A DNA stretch of 64,000 nucleotides from positions 310,001 to 374,000 of the forward strand of contig NZ_NOIG01000001.1 in NCBI RefSeq assembly GCF_002245625.1, in the 5' to 3' direction. Positions 1 to 10,164 of the stretch are shown here, in pieces. Numbering within the stretch: the first letter of the stretch is position 1; each line of letters begins with the position of its first letter. This DNA comes from Acidovorax kalamii (GTDB lineage: Bacteria > Pseudomonadota > Gammaproteobacteria > Burkholderiales > Burkholderiaceae_C). Below the pieces are notes generated by a model. That model made no database searches. It was not told where the DNA came from and was given only the letters and a program-made list of their open reading frames with translations. The position numbers and the translations under genes are program-made.

Positions 1-82
1 TCCCGACACTGAATCGGCCGTGCGACTACTGATTTCAGCGCACCGGCATGTCGAAAAAAAGCAGGGGAGGGGCCGGGTCCCG
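1..82. other. Window edge, no gene seen
   Basis: This short stretch lies downstream of the ribD stop codon. I see no convincing reading frame, hairpin or promoter in it. The next gene is presumably outside the window. Confidence 0.5.
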
Positions 83-1189
83 TCAGAAGGTGTCGTGCCC
101 TGGCACCCGGGCCACGATGCGCAGGTCAGGCCCCAGCCGCTCCACCGACATGAAGTCCAGCTTCAGCCCCTGGGCCAGGGCTTCAAAAGGCCCCACCTGG
201 GCTAGTCCGAGCCCGGGGCCCAGCAGCATGGGAGCCATGTAGATCAACAACTCATCGACCAGCCCCTCGCGCAGCAAAGAACCGTTGAGCTTGTGGCCGG
301 CTTCCACATGCAGTTCGTTCACTCCCCGCGCAGCCAGGTCGCGCAGCATTGCGGCCAAGTCCACTTTGCCCTGGGCGTTGGGCAAACAGATCACGGTGGC
401 ACCGCTCGCCTCCAGAGCGGCCTTCTTCTCGTCGTTCTGGATGGCTGCGTAGATGTAACAAGCGCGGCCAGCCATGAACAGGCGGGCGTCTGGAGGGGTT
501 TGCAACTGGCTGTCCACCACCACCACATGGGGTTGGCGCGGCGTGGGCACCTCGCGCACGTTCAGGCGGGGGTTGTCGTCCAGCACGGTGCCGATGCCGG
601 TGAGCACTGCGCAGGCGCGTGCGCGCCAAGCATGGCCGTCGGCGCGCGCCGCGGGGGAGGTGATCCACTGGCTTGTACCGTTGGGCAAAGCGGTGGCGCC
701 ATCCAGCGAGGTCGCAGCCTTCATGCGAACCCAAGGGATGCCCCGCACCATGCGACTGAAAAAACCGATATTGAGTTCGCGGGATTCAGCGGCCCCGGGA
801 CCGACTTCCACGGCCACCCCCGCCGCACGCAACCGGGCAAATCCCTGTCCCGCCACCAAAGGGTTGGGGTCTGTGAGGGAGGCCACTACCTTGCCAATCC
901 CGGCAGCCACCAGCGCATCGCAGCATGGCCCCGTGCGCCCCTGGTGCGCGCAGGGCTCCAAGGTCACGTAGGCGGTCGCGCCTTGGGTGCTGTGCCCCGC
1001 TTCTTGCGCAGATCGCAGCGCCATGACTTCCGCATGGGCCCCTCCCGCCTGCTGGGTGTGACCGCTACCTATTTCCAGCCCATCCGGCGCCACCAGTACG
1101 CAGCCAACGCGCGGATTGGGGTTAGAAACAAAAAGCGCCTGGGCGGCGAGCCCAAGCGCTTGCTTGATATAGCGGAAAGTATCTTGCAT
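83..1189 (-). CDS. ribD: Bifunctional riboflavin biosynthesis protein RibD (deaminase/reductase)
   Basis: RibD carries out two successive cytosolic steps of riboflavin synthesis: deamination of the diaminopyrimidinone made from GTP, then NADPH-dependent reduction of the ribosyl side chain. The 368-residue length is normal for the fused form. The N-terminal half has the cytidine-deaminase-type zinc site: GGAHAEVMAL near residue 50 supplies His and Glu, and EPCAHQGRTGPC near residue 78 supplies the two Cys. The C-terminal half starts at about residue 150 with the reductase signature RMKAATSLDG and SQWITS. The ATG at 1189 lies 29 bp downstream of the pilE stop on the same strand, so it may be co-transcribed with the pilin genes. 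No FMN riboswitch is visible in that gap and the ribosome binding site is weak. Confidence 0.95.
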   Translation of the reverse strand: MQDTFRYIKQALGLAAQALFVSNPNPRVGCVLVAPDGLEIGSGHTQQAGGAHAEVMALRSAQEAGHSTQGATAYVTLEPCAHQGRTGPCCDALVAAGIGKVVASLTDPNPLVAGQGFARLRAAGVAVEVGPGAAESRELNIGFFSRMVRGIPWVRMKAATSLDGATALPNGTSQWITSPAARADGHAWRARACAVLTGIGTVLDDNPRLNVREVPTPRQPHVVVVDSQLQTPPDARLFMAGRACYIYAAIQNDEKKAALEASGATVICLPNAQGKVDLAAMLRDLAARGVNELHVEAGHKLNGSLLREGLVDELLIYMAPMLLGPGLGLAQVGPFEALAQGLKLDFMSVERLGPDLRIVARVPGHDTF

Positions 1190-1218
1190 AGCGCCGCGAT
1201 ATTAGCGCTCTTTCCCGA

Positions 1219-1674
1219 CTATTTACCCCAACAGTCTGGGTTGTAGCCTGTTTGGCCTGATGTTTTGTTAGCCGCTCCACGCAAGCCTGTATTGCTCAGT
1301 GTGTAAGTTCCACATTTATCGCTGGCTTGGGAGCCAGCTTTGGGCGTCGCCGTCAATGTATAGGCGGTTGTTGTATTGCTCGCCGCAAATGCGATGGTGT
1401 AACGCTTACTGTCGTCCGAGGACCACGTCAGCGCAGAGGGAAGAGAAGCGGTTGGGTAACTGCCGGTGGCAGTCGCTGCCCGCTCAAGCCATTGCTGTGC
1501 CTGAAGCAGGCCCGCGCGTGCCTCTGCGCGATGACCTCTGCGTACATATTCTTGATAACTGGGGTATGCAACGGCAGATAGGATGCCCACAATCGCCACA
1601 GTGATCATCAATTCAATCAGCGTGAAACCTCGGGCATTGCTTGGTAATGGGCTGTAGTGCATAAAATTTCTCAT
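1219..1674 (-). CDS. pilE: Type IV pilin, PilE-like minor pilin
   Basis: This is a type IV pilin subunit that is inserted in the inner membrane, trimmed by prepilin peptidase and assembled into the pilus. I start it at the ATG at 1674. This gives a leader of about 15 residues ending in Gly, then the mature N-terminus [14 protein letters not shown] with the conserved Glu at +5 and a hydrophobic helix. The C-terminus holds two Cys (DKCGTY and NPDCW) that would form the D-region disulfide. A further in-frame ATG at 1707 would overlap pilY1 and give an unusually long leader. It is the last pilin gene of the operon, 14 bp after pilY1. The name pilE rests on gene order and on the C-terminal Cys pattern. 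Confidence 0.88.
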   Translation of the reverse strand: MRNFMHYSPLPSNARGFTLIELMITVAIVGILSAVAYPSYQEYVRRGHRAEARAGLLQAQQWLERAATATGSYPTASLPSALTWSSDDSKRYTIAFAASNTTTAYTLTATPKAGSQASDKCGTYTLSNTGLRGAANKTSGQTGYNPDCWGK

Positions 1675-1688
1675 CAATACTTCAATGG

Positions 1689-4600
1689 TTACTTCAATTG
1701 CCGCCATCCTGGGCGCAGAAGCAACGGAGGATAGATTTTAAGAGCATCGGTCTTACCGTCGTTGCCTTTGCGGATCTGCTTCGTTCCTGTAGTGAAGCGG
1801 AGTTCTTTGCTGGAGGAGGACATGCGCGCATAGTTCAAACTACCACTCATATCGGAAGTGTTATAAAGCCCGTCCCCGTTAACATCCATGATCGGCAATG
1901 GAGCCGGTGCCCCGGAGGCGATATTGATGATCGTTCGGTACGTTTTGGCGGCACTTGGTTGAGGGGCACATACTTCTTGGCCGCTTGCCGTAGCGCTGCC
2001 GGAAGCTGGTTTTTCGCTGATGATTTCCAAGTTATTGCCACCGTTGTAAAAGGCAAAACTCGATGTGACCCGTTCACCCGCTACCGGCAGATCCATGTAC
2101 CAGCCCATTTTGACTGTGCACCCCACGTCGGTTGGCTTGCAGGCGTAGGTCACCTCCTGGGTGGAAAGTGTCCAGAATGAACGACCAGCACTGGCACCCG
2201 TGCCTGCGGTGCCCAGGCCGGTTCCTGCGGTTGTGTTGTCCGCACCATTGTTTACCGCTTCGGCCTGCAAAGCACTGCGGCCACTGACAGTAGCAGGTGT
2301 TGGGGATGATGTCTTGATCTTTACCTTCCCCTTGTTGGCTCCTGTAGCTTCGATCAGGTAGCTGGTATTGTCCAATATGGAATACACGGTCTGAACTGAC
2401 GTATCGCTACGATCTCCTTCAGTAAGATTTTGGCCGGTGCCGAACGCTACCATCAATCCGCCCACGGTGCGATTGGGTCGCAATACCGGAGGAGAGGTAA
2501 TGGGCTGCCGACTCGTCGAACCACCTGATGTATACGTTGCAGTGAACAATGGGCTGCCACTGAAAGCCACGCCCCATTGGTCCGGATCCACATTGGAAAT
2601 ATCAAATTTCCACATGTTTCCACGCAAATCGCCGGCATAAACAAAATCTGGTGAACCATCACCATTCACATCCAAGAGCTGTGGTGTAGAGAGGCCGTTG
2701 CCCGTTGCTTCTGCCGAGCCAATATCTGCAGCAGGAATGGCCTTAAGCGACTTGTCTCCATCCAGGTATTGAATCAGAAGGACCGGGCGCTCATTGGTGC
2801 TGTTATACCCATTGCCAGTGATGTAGGCCCAGCGACCATTGTTGGTGCGAGCAATTTGAAGTGCAAGTTGCTGATTGCTTTCGGCAACAACAGGGGCTCC
2901 GAAAATATGTCCAATATCTGCGTGTGCATTTGCATCGGCAGGCTTGCTTGGGGGAACTGCATCGCTGATAGGCGCAGCGGTCTTGTCCATGACCACCAAG
3001 CTAGCTGCATTGGCCTCAGAAAAATTGGTGGCGGGCGAAGGTATCGTAGAAGTTGCGTCCAACGGCCCTGGCTTGGTTACATCCAAGACGAAGAACCCTC
3101 TGCCGCCTGCTCCCAGGGTTCCTACAAGGTAAGTACGCCAATCTGGAGTGGCGGTGGTACCGATATCAACATCTCCAGATAATGGCGAGCCATCAACATA
3201 ATAGCGGTGCTCATAGCTGGTGTTTGTCAAAGAGGAGAGGTTTTGAACCACTCCATGCGGTACGTAAGCAATTTTCTCTGTGCCGTCTTTGGCAGAGAAG
3301 CCATGCAGCATGCCGTCATTGCCACCGACATACAGCATGGGCAAACGCCCACGGTTGTCAGCGGCGAATGTGCCGTACGAACTTGAGGAGTTGCCGCTGG
3401 CGGGGGCGCCCACATACCAGATGGCTGAATTGACAATATCACCCTGGCGATGTTTTCGATTGCGAAATGTGGCTGTTGTATTAGAGGCACTGTAGTTGCT
3501 TGCCTCTTTGGTTCGATCGCCACGGATGAAGTTGAGTCGGTCTTGGCCTCTGCTGTCCCCAGCAATAGTGCTGGCGGAGCCCACTGTTCCATTGTTGAGC
3601 CACATCTGCTGGGATGCCCCAGATGCCGAGGTACTCAAATTCGCCCATTTAAAAGAAATTCCGGTGGATGGTGGCGTCGTTTGAACTTTATACGACAGTA
3701 TCAGACGATCGTTGACATTCACAGCTGCCAATTTGTCTGCTGTAGAAAGGCCCCTGGTGGTGCTGCCGCTCACCAATCCCCAGTCGGAGTTAGGCGTAAA
3801 GTTTCCGGAGGTGTCAATCGAATTGGAGGTTACGTTTCCGTACCAGCGGTTGTCGTTTGAATTTCCGTCATCGGCTGCGATATAGCTTGTCTGAAATGAC
3901 TGGGTCCCTACGCGACTCACTGAGCCGGATGCTGAGGTAAACCCTGAAATAGGTGCTGTGGTATCGACAACGATATCATCGAAGATATCTGCGAAAACAG
4001 ATGTCAAATCCCCAGTGACGGGATAGTATTTGCCTCGGCTGTTGATTGCCATATGCCACATTTCTTGTGGTCGGAAATCGTCATAGTCTCCATCTGCATT
4101 CTCAGATGTTGCGTCATCCCACTTTGTATTTCCTGTGGCAAGACTCGAAAAGCCTGTGTCGTACATGCCAAATATTCCACCAGCCCATTGAGGAGAGGTA
4201 GATGAATTTTGGCAAGTTGTTCGATTCGAACCGGTGTAGTTTGAGCAGGCTTCTCCATTATAAGTTGAAGATGAAGCTCCTCCGATTTTTCTTAGTGTGC
4301 TTGCAGTATTTCCATATCCAATGGTGTATTGAACCAAGTGCTGCCATTCGGCGGGGTCGTTTCTTGGGTTCCAATATTCATTCAAGGTAACGGAGCTGCT
4401 GCCGCTGGTGAACGTTTCATTTCCTGTTTTTCTGATTTTTGGAATTAATTCATTGCTAATGCTGGGTTGTAAATCTGTGGCCCAGTAGTAAAATCCGATA
4501 TCGGCCAAGGAAGGATACGCATAATAGGTGTGTGTGTATCTCCTGCTTCCTCCGGATCCTGTAGATGTCGTTGTGGTAACGATTCTATCTCCGTAAGCAT

Positions 4601-5435
4601 CACGGTAAATTCTTGTTTGGTCTACCGTTGGATCTGAAGTGGGTGTGACCGAATAGGATTTGACCCCATATGGTGATGCAGGGTGTGTAGAGGAAGCGGG
4701 GGCGGGTGTTGGTAAAGCTGCAATGTCTTTGCCATCAAAATTCCGCACCGGGACATTTGCCGGGCTCGTAAGTGTTGGTGGGGTGCTGCTGGTGGAGTTG
4801 CTGATAGTCCCCAGCAACATGTCATTCTTGAAGGCTGTACCGGTTAGGAGGCCGCTTGAGAAGGTGTAATTCCAGCCGCCATCAGTAAGCAAAATGTGGT
4901 AGGCGCGGCGGCATGCAATAGGTGAGCTGTCCGCCGTCCCCGGGGTTGCATTCCACGGACTATCATTGCCGGTCGTTTGCAAGTACTTTCCGGCACTCCA
5001 AGCCAAGACCTGTGTTGGTGTGGCACCTGAAGCTGAGAGTTGGCCAATCCATGTATCAAAATTGGTTTTCTTGGTCCCGGAAAATTTCCCCATTGTATTG
5101 TTATTAGAGCAACCACCAGAGTTTGAAGGAATCCCATTGCAGGCAAAGGATTGCCAGGCAATGCGAAATTGGTCATCGTATTTCGTGCTGTTGATAAGGA
5201 CGGATCGCAATCCATTCTTTACATGGTCTATACGAGATGTGGTGCCATCGTCCGCTGTGGCCATACTGCCTGATGTGTCAATTGATATAACTACATTAGG
5301 GATGGGTGCTTTGTATGCGGTGCCAGCAGGGTATTGGACCAGGGGGATTTGCGCTGACCATGCGGTGAAAGGCCCCCAAATGGCGGCTACGAGAATCGCA
5401 ATGGTCTTGCGTTGCGGAAGACGGGTAATTCGCAT
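1689..5435 (-). CDS. pilY1: PilY1-type pilus tip protein with von Willebrand A domain
   Basis: PilY1 sits at the pilus tip or on the outer membrane, where it takes part in adhesion, twitching and surface sensing. I start it at the ATG at 5435, preceded by GGAG at a good distance, giving about 1248 residues. A signal peptide (positive stretch, hydrophobic core, AWSA) covers residues 1-28. A von Willebrand A fold follows, with the metal site DTSGSM near residues 53-58. The C-terminal half resembles the PilY1 beta-propeller ([12 protein letters not shown], then [12 protein letters not shown]). Two calcium-binding-type loops are visible: DVNGDGSPD near residue 918 and [12 protein letters not shown] near residue 1181. 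Codon use is clearly more A+T-rich than in the nuo genes. It lies between pilX and pilE in the usual order. Confidence 0.93.
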   Translation of the reverse strand: MRITRLPQRKTIAILVAAIWGPFTAWSAQIPLVQYPAGTAYKAPIPNVVISIDTSGSMATADDGTTSRIDHVKNGLRSVLINSTKYDDQFRIAWQSFACNGIPSNSGGCSNNNTMGKFSGTKKTNFDTWIGQLSASGATPTQVLAWSAGKYLQTTGNDSPWNATPGTADSSPIACRRAYHILLTDGGWNYTFSSGLLTGTAFKNDMLLGTISNSTSSTPPTLTSPANVPVRNFDGKDIAALPTPAPASSTHPASPYGVKSYSVTPTSDPTVDQTRIYRDAYGDRIVTTTTSTGSGGSRRYTHTYYAYPSLADIGFYYWATDLQPSISNELIPKIRKTGNETFTSGSSSVTLNEYWNPRNDPAEWQHLVQYTIGYGNTASTLRKIGGASSSTYNGEACSNYTGSNRTTCQNSSTSPQWAGGIFGMYDTGFSSLATGNTKWDDATSENADGDYDDFRPQEMWHMAINSRGKYYPVTGDLTSVFADIFDDIVVDTTAPISGFTSASGSVSRVGTQSFQTSYIAADDGNSNDNRWYGNVTSNSIDTSGNFTPNSDWGLVSGSTTRGLSTADKLAAVNVNDRLILSYKVQTTPPSTGISFKWANLSTSASGASQQMWLNNGTVGSASTIAGDSRGQDRLNFIRGDRTKEASNYSASNTTATFRNRKHRQGDIVNSAIWYVGAPASGNSSSSYGTFAADNRGRLPMLYVGGNDGMLHGFSAKDGTEKIAYVPHGVVQNLSSLTNTSYEHRYYVDGSPLSGDVDIGTTATPDWRTYLVGTLGAGGRGFFVLDVTKPGPLDATSTIPSPATNFSEANAASLVVMDKTAAPISDAVPPSKPADANAHADIGHIFGAPVVAESNQQLALQIARTNNGRWAYITGNGYNSTNERPVLLIQYLDGDKSLKAIPAADIGSAEATGNGLSTPQLLDVNGDGSPDFVYAGDLRGNMWKFDISNVDPDQWGVAFSGSPLFTATYTSGGSTSRQPITSPPVLRPNRTVGGLMVAFGTGQNLTEGDRSDTSVQTVYSILDNTSYLIEATGANKGKVKIKTSSPTPATVSGRSALQAEAVNNGADNTTAGTGLGTAGTGASAGRSFWTLSTQEVTYACKPTDVGCTVKMGWYMDLPVAGERVTSSFAFYNGGNNLEIISEKPASGSATASGQEVCAPQPSAAKTYRTIINIASGAPAPLPIMDVNGDGLYNTSDMSGSLNYARMSSSSKELRFTTGTKQIRKGNDGKTDALKIYPPLLLRPGWRQLK

Positions 5436-5475
5436 GGCAAAGCTCCAGTAATTGAGTTTGATTAGCCGTTTTGGG

Positions 5476-6324
5476 TTATTTTGAATTGTTCGGGTCTTGC
5501 AGCGATAAGGTAGACTGCAGAACAACTTCACTGCCCGGCTTGTTTCCACGTGCTATCGCCGTAATGCGATAGACAAAGAGTTTTGTGCGCATTGGTGCAA
5601 ATCGCTCTACATTGGCACCAGGCGGCATTCCAGATAAAAGCGATACATTGGGGTCTAGGTAAGGCAATATTTCCACCCAGTACCAAGCCCCTCTTCCGGC
5701 GGTTGTTTCGGCCAGCACAGGGTTTGCTGTTGCCGCGGCACTAACCCCTGTGAATTGTCCGTATCGGGCTCCCACGTTGGTTGCAATCATTGCTGCCATT
5801 GCGGTGCTGTCATTCCAAAAGTCCTGCGGATCGCCCCGTTTGGGGCAAATGCCTTTGTAGCAGCCAGAGCTGTTGGGGCTGAGGGCGCGCACAGTGGCAA
5901 GCATGTTTCCAAGATCCTTGGTTTCAAAATCAAAGTACACGTCTGCGCCGATAGTTGCAGGCACGGCTGGCGTTGCTCCGCTTGCTGGTACGGCTGGGGC
6001 TGGGGGGGGGCGGCAAATGTCACTGTTGCCCGCTGTGCGAGTACATGCACCACCGTTGGGTTGAACCCCGCGAATGTCGAACTCTGCATCCTGGAGCATG
6101 GCCTGCGCGGCCTCAAAGGTACGGCGGTAGTCGGCATCGTTGCCCACAAGGATTTCGTTGAATAGTGCGCTGCGCGCAGCCCACAGTGCCAACAGCATGG
6201 ACAGAAGGACGAAAACGATGACAACGTATAGCGCCATGCCACTTTGGCGGTAGCGCCTCGCGGATGGTTTGAGTGTGGCTGTGGTATGCATGGTGAGATG
6301 CTTTTCTGAACGAAGTGGCTCCAT
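5476..6324 (-). CDS. pilX: Minor pilin assembly protein PilX
   Basis: PilX belongs to the minor-pilin priming complex that starts pilus assembly and helps place PilY1. The ATG at 6324 shares one base with the pilW stop codon (TGATG) and follows an AGGACAGG-like ribosome binding site. A second possible start lies at 6291. After about 30 residues comes the processing-site-like QSGMALYVVIVFVLL and a long hydrophobic helix. The +5 Glu found in the other pilins is missing, as is normal for PilX. A proline/alanine-rich low-complexity segment lies near residues 105-125. The length is about 282 residues. Confidence 0.88.
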   Translation of the reverse strand: MEPLRSEKHLTMHTTATLKPSARRYRQSGMALYVVIVFVLLSMLLALWAARSALFNEILVGNDADYRRTFEAAQAMLQDAEFDIRGVQPNGGACTRTAGNSDICRPPPAPAVPASGATPAVPATIGADVYFDFETKDLGNMLATVRALSPNSSGCYKGICPKRGDPQDFWNDSTAMAAMIATNVGARYGQFTGVSAAATANPVLAETTAGRGAWYWVEILPYLDPNVSLLSGMPPGANVERFAPMRTKLFVYRITAIARGNKPGSEVVLQSTLSLQDPNNSK

Positions 6325-7226
6325 CAAACCTGTCCTTGGCTACGGATCTGGTAGATGTTGCGAAAAACCATCTTGAGGCGGTCGCCGTAGGTCGTGGCTA
6401 CTCCGCTGCAGTTCGTGTAGGTCGCCCCAGCTGTGGGGGCGGGTTCTGTGCCGGTGAGTTCAAGACATACTTCCACGGCATAGACATTGGTCCAAGTGCC
6501 TGCCGCGCTGGCTGCATTGGCAATAACGGCAGATGCTGCTAGGTACTGCAGATTGGTTGTGTTGGGCGCCTGTTGAACATACCGCACTTGCATGTCGGTC
6601 ACGTTGCCGATGATGGGTTGGCTTGTCCCTCCGGAACCAACGCAGGTCAGTTCGTTCGTGCTGGTGTTGCGCTGGAACTTACTGCTCAATACGGGCGTTG
6701 TGCCCAAGCTACCGCTAGCCGCTAATGCTGGATTCTGTCCCAGGCAATCGCGCAGCAGCGAGGATGAAACCGGTATGGAAGCTGGCGCTGGCGGAGTAAC
6801 AGTCTCAATGTAGTTTTGATACCCCAGGGTGAAACTAGGTACGGCGTCTGCCACCAAGGTGCTGGAGGCTCGGCTAAACGGAGGGCGAACCCCGGTTGGG
6901 TCTGGCGGATCAAAAGCGACAGGGGCCATGGCCGCATTGGCGTCAGATGCTACGGGCGCGACACTGGGGCTGAGGCTCAGTTCAAGGCTGCCTGCTTGAC
7001 GAATTTGTTGTCCGATTACCCTGAACGCGTACGATGCCTGTTGTTGCAAAGACGTGGCCTCGGAAACAGTTCCGGACACGCCGCGCGATGCCATCAAAGC
7101 CCCTACAGCAACGGCAACCACGAGCAGACCGATGGCGATGCCGACCATGAGTTCAACCAATGTCACGCCGCGTTGGCGTGGCATGGTTGGTGTCCTGAGC
7201 GCAAATGTGACGGGTTGGAGTTTCAT
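6324..7226 (-). CDS. pilW: Minor pilin PilW
   Basis: PilW is a minor pilin of the priming complex. The chosen ATG at 7226 lies 11 bp after the pilV stop. A shorter alternative begins at 7184, directly before the leader PRQRG. The prepilin site RGVTLVELMVGIAIG has the conserved +5 Glu and leads into a hydrophobic helix that includes LLVVAVAVGAL. The rest is a typical variable Ala/Thr/Ser-rich pilin ectodomain with a few Cys (RDCLGQ, TCVGSG, VCLELT, TNCSGV). It is translationally coupled to pilX. Confidence 0.88.
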   Translation of the reverse strand: MKLQPVTFALRTPTMPRQRGVTLVELMVGIAIGLLVVAVAVGALMASRGVSGTVSEATSLQQQASYAFRVIGQQIRQAGSLELSLSPSVAPVASDANAAMAPVAFDPPDPTGVRPPFSRASSTLVADAVPSFTLGYQNYIETVTPPAPASIPVSSSLLRDCLGQNPALAASGSLGTTPVLSSKFQRNTSTNELTCVGSGGTSQPIIGNVTDMQVRYVQQAPNTTNLQYLAASAVIANAASAAGTWTNVYAVEVCLELTGTEPAPTAGATYTNCSGVATTYGDRLKMVFRNIYQIRSQGQV

Positions 7227-7237
7227 GGGCTGGCCGC

Positions 7238-7876
7238 TTAATTGGGGCAGTACAGGGTGCCCGCAACGTCCCCTGGGGTACAGCGTTGGGTGGGCTGGAT
7301 GTATTGGAGGTGACAGGTGAAGTTGGCGGGGCAACTGACAGCCGCACCATTAGAGTCTGTACCGGATACAGAGAGAGGAGCGATCAGCGTCGATACGTCG
7401 CTGGCACTAAAACTTTGACCATTTTGGTTATAGCGGTTTTCGTTCCAACCAATCAGCACTCCCAATTGGCGTGGTCCGCCCTGGGGGGTAAAAACGGCCA
7501 TCTTTGCTCCGGGCAAAGTCTGGTCTACGCGTAGCCGCCATAGTCTGATGTCACATGCCGCCAAGGCGGATGGTGTGCAGGCTGCACTTGAGCAGCAGTC
7601 ACTGGTGTCTGTTGGCAGGGCGTCGGTAAGTGCCACTTTGTACGCATCTAGATTGTTCAGTGCATCAGGGCTGTTTTCCAGGCGCTCACCGAGGTCTTCT
7701 ATGAAGCGAATGGCTTGGGCGCGACGCACACCTCCCTGGGTGTCTGTGAGTGTGCGCATTTGCATTCCCAAAATGCCAAGAATGCCTAGGGTCATGACAA
7801 CGATGGCAACTAAAGCTTCCATCAGGCTGAAACCGCCTTGGACTTGAGTTGACTTCGCAGTTTTCAATTGGAGCAT
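7238..7876 (-). CDS. pilV: Minor pilin PilV
   Basis: PilV is a minor pilin of the type IV pilus priming complex. The ATG at 7876 has a good GAGGACG ribosome binding site and overlaps the end of the upstream pseudopilin gene by 13 bp. The leader ends in QGG and is followed by FSLMEALVAIVVMTLG, with Glu at +5. The region after the helix (GVRRAQAIRFIEDLGERLE) matches the PilV family pattern. The ectodomain holds closely spaced Cys (DCCSSAAC) and ends with TPGDVAGTLYCPN. The length is 212 residues. Confidence 0.9.
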   Translation of the reverse strand: MLQLKTAKSTQVQGGFSLMEALVAIVVMTLGILGILGMQMRTLTDTQGGVRRAQAIRFIEDLGERLENSPDALNNLDAYKVALTDALPTDTSDCCSSAACTPSALAACDIRLWRLRVDQTLPGAKMAVFTPQGGPRQLGVLIGWNENRYNQNGQSFSASDVSTLIAPLSVSGTDSNGAAVSCPANFTCHLQYIQPTQRCTPGDVAGTLYCPN

Positions 7877-8418
7877 GGAACGTCCTCAATGATTCTGATT
7901 CGACCACCCGCTGCCATGCAGATGCCGCGTGTAGCAGGGGATGAAATGCCAGTGGATGCCGGAGAAATAACGAAGCCCTTGGCATTCAATCCGTCCATTT
8001 TCCCATTTCGATCCAATGAAATTGTGGGTCCGCCGGACTGATGAATAACATCAATTTTGTTGGAGGTATCAAAGGTCTGCAGAATCTCTTCACTAGCTTT
8101 GCGTTTTCCATTTCCGTCACTGTCTACAAAAACAATCCATCCGCATCCCCACTCTTGATTTGTACCGGCTAGTTGGCAGCCACCTGTGACATTGGGTAAT
8201 TTCTGAATGCCAATTTTTCCCCCTCTCTTGATGGCTTCAGATCTGGCGAAATAAATCGAATTAACCAGTGCTTCTGTGGTGCTGCGAACTTGCCATCGAT
8301 CCACAAGTGTCCTAAATCTGGGAGTTGCTAACGCCATGAGTGTTCCCAAGATGGTGACAGCGATTAATAGTTCTAAGGAAGTAAAGCCCCGTGACAGCGG
8401 TGAGGGCGCTGTCAGCAT
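7864..8418 (-). CDS. GspH/FimT-family pseudopilin
   Basis: This is a minor pilin of the FimT/FimU (GspH) family. The ATG at 8418 follows a strong GAAGGGAAG ribosome binding site and overlaps the stop of the previous pseudopilin gene by 7 bp. The prepilin site is SRGFTSLELLIAVTILG, with Glu at +5. The family motif of paired WRVR-like and YFARSEAI segments is present as RWQVRSTTEALVNSIYFARS. A Gly-rich C-terminal stretch (RGICMAAGGRIRI) ends near a final Cys. The protein has 184 residues and is a paralogue of the gene just upstream. Confidence 0.88.
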   Translation of the reverse strand: MLTAPSPLSRGFTSLELLIAVTILGTLMALATPRFRTLVDRWQVRSTTEALVNSIYFARSEAIKRGGKIGIQKLPNVTGGCQLAGTNQEWGCGWIVFVDSDGNGKRKASEEILQTFDTSNKIDVIHQSGGPTISLDRNGKMDGLNAKGFVISPASTGISSPATRGICMAAGGRIRIIEDVPCSN

Positions 8419-9005
8419 GTATCGCTTCCCTTCTTCTGAGCAATTCTTCCCCCTGTTCCTGCGCACAGCCGTGCCGAACTGCTTGCTGTGGAGCCTTTGC
8501 CCTGCGGGGTAATCAGAAAATCCATGGAGGAGGGGGCTGTTGCGTTCACGGTGTTGGCCAGCATGCCCCATCGATTGATAGCGATAAGCCCCGTGCTGCC
8601 GGTCAGTGTGATACTGACTTGCGAAGGGCTGGAGCTTGTTTTGAGGTCGCATTCATTCGGAGTGCTGGCCGTATTACATGTGTCTTGCGTTCCATTGTTG
8701 TTGGTGTCATAGAACACGTGCCAACCACAACTCCAATCGGTATTTCCTGATGATGTGCACCCGCTATCACTTGATTTTTTGGCGATGACAATGTTTCCGC
8801 CCAATCTGATGGCTTCCGAACGGGCGAAGTACAGCCCGGATGTGATGCTTTCCGTGGCGTCGCGAACTCTCCACCGTTCGATGATGGGTGTGAAGCTCGG
8901 GGCCGCCAAAGCAGCCAGTACTGCGATGATGGTCATCGTCACCAGCAATTCAATGGCTGTGAAGCCTTGTAGGCGGGCGAACTTTAGTGAGGAGTGGGCT
9001 GGCAT
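8412..9005 (-). CDS. GspH/FimT-family pseudopilin (first gene of pilin operon)
   Basis: This is a second FimT/FimU-type minor pilin, the first gene of the operon. The ATG at 9005 gives a leader of 14 residues ending in LQG, followed by FTAIELLVTMTIIAV with Glu at +5. An upstream GTG at 9029 is possible, and neither start has a clear ribosome binding site. It shares RWRVRDATESITSGLYFARS and the C-terminal RLCAGTGGRIA with its neighbour, so the two arose by duplication, although the middle regions differ. Two Cys-Gly/Trp segments (GCTSSGNTDWSCGW) match the neighbouring gene's WGCGW. Confidence 0.86.
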   Translation of the reverse strand: MPAHSSLKFARLQGFTAIELLVTMTIIAVLAALAAPSFTPIIERWRVRDATESITSGLYFARSEAIRLGGNIVIAKKSSDSGCTSSGNTDWSCGWHVFYDTNNNGTQDTCNTASTPNECDLKTSSSPSQVSITLTGSTGLIAINRWGMLANTVNATAPSSMDFLITPQGKGSTASSSARLCAGTGGRIAQKKGSDTC

Positions 9006-9108
9006 TGAGGTATCGTAAATTCGTTTCACGTGGGCGGCAGTTCGGTGCGGATGAGTGGTTTTGGTTGCATGACGACCGGCTTTTGAGACTTTCTTTAAGC
9101 TTTTGCTT

Positions 9109-9381
9109 TTAAGGCTTTGCGTAGCCTAGACAGGCCCCTGCATTGGGTCTTCCTTTGCATTCGCGATGTAGCCTGCGGTCTCGCGCTGCAGGGCTCTCTT
9201 CTGAGGGGCTTCGCAGATGCTTTACCTTGACCTGTTTGGCTGGTGCAGTTGCCGTTTGAGGGGAGTTTTTGCGCTTGGCAAGTACAGTTTTGGGGCTGCC
9301 AAGGCAGATGGCTAGCAGTAGGACGAAAAAAGTAGTCGAGATTTGTGAGTGTTGCTTTGCTGGACAAGCGCGGGTGTGCAT
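9109..9381 (-). CDS. Small secreted protein of unknown function
   Basis: I do not recognise a characterised family. The 90-residue frame starts with a plausible signal peptide: several basic and polar residues, then the core FFVLLLAICLG and a possible cleavage site near TVLA. The mature part is short, very basic and polar. It ends in a motif with two Cys, RECKGRPNAGACLGYAKP, which gives the impression of a conserved small exported protein. The ribosome binding site before the ATG at 9381 is weak. A different frame over almost the same bases (9095-9367) lacks these features. The gene follows the direction of the pilin operon but lies upstream of it. Confidence 0.55.
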   Translation of the reverse strand: MHTRACPAKQHSQISTTFFVLLLAICLGSPKTVLAKRKNSPQTATAPAKQVKVKHLRSPSEESPAARDRRLHRECKGRPNAGACLGYAKP

Positions 9382-10164
9382 GGTTTTTCTTGGGGCTAGC
9401 GTTCTGGGTTGGCGAGGGTGGTGGGCCGTTTTGTTGTCATGTGTCTGGCTATCTTTATCCCCCTTGAATGCGGTGAGTTTTTTTGTGCTGACAACTCGTG
9501 GTTGCTTGCAAGGCGGGCTGAGACTGCCGTTTGCGTAGGTTACCTGCTCTGATCCTCTCCTGCGATTGATGGAGTAGCAGTGGATTCAGAGATGGGTGAC
9601 GTGCCGGTTAAGGCGACAAAAGCGTTGTCGAGGGTTGGGTCGTGTGTATGACGCAGCCGCGATCATGGGGTGTGTCTGTGCTGTGCTTCGTTGAAGCTAT
9701 AGGCGCTCCTACTGGCTGTATGTCCAGTTTTTTGAATCTGGACGGGGTGGACGGTCGTCTGATTTGTGGTGCGAAGGCTTTTCCGGGGCTTTCTCTTTCT
9801 GGTGGTGGGTTGGCGGCTGGGGTGGAGGCATAGCACAGCGCCCCTTGGTCTTCGCATGGGGTTGCTGGGGGGATTTGCGTTTGCATAGAGCGTCGGCTGG
9901 TATGGCGCGGGTGCATGCGGGGGTATTCGAAGCATCGCCGTGACGCGCTGATGCTGCTCTTTGGCATCGGTGTACGGCGCATAGGCAGCGGCAGCGCCTG
10001 TTGAAATCTGTGCCTTGTCTTGCATGGCTGAACTGTGATTCGTTGAAGGTCGCCGACCGGCAAGCGGCGGAGGGGTGGTCGGGTTTGGCTCCTGGCGGTG
10101 CGCCTTGCCTTGGGGCGGCGGCGTGGGTCTTGTTTGTGTTTTACCTTTAGAGATCCTGTGAGGT
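9382..10164. other. Gene-poor stretch, strongly G+T-rich on the plus strand
   Basis: About 0.8 kb between the small secreted-protein gene and the rpsO promoter contains no reading frame I believe. Minus-strand frames at 9608-10063 and 9663-10259 translate into Pro/Thr/Arg-rich sequence without domains and are probably chance. The plus strand has a marked excess of G and T over most of this length, with runs such as TTTTTTTGTG near 9480. I see no tRNA, CRISPR or transposon end. Confidence 0.4.

Noticed and set aside
1190..1218. FMN riboswitch before ribD
   Set aside because: Only 29 bp separate pilE from ribD, too short for the element, and none of its conserved sequence is seen.
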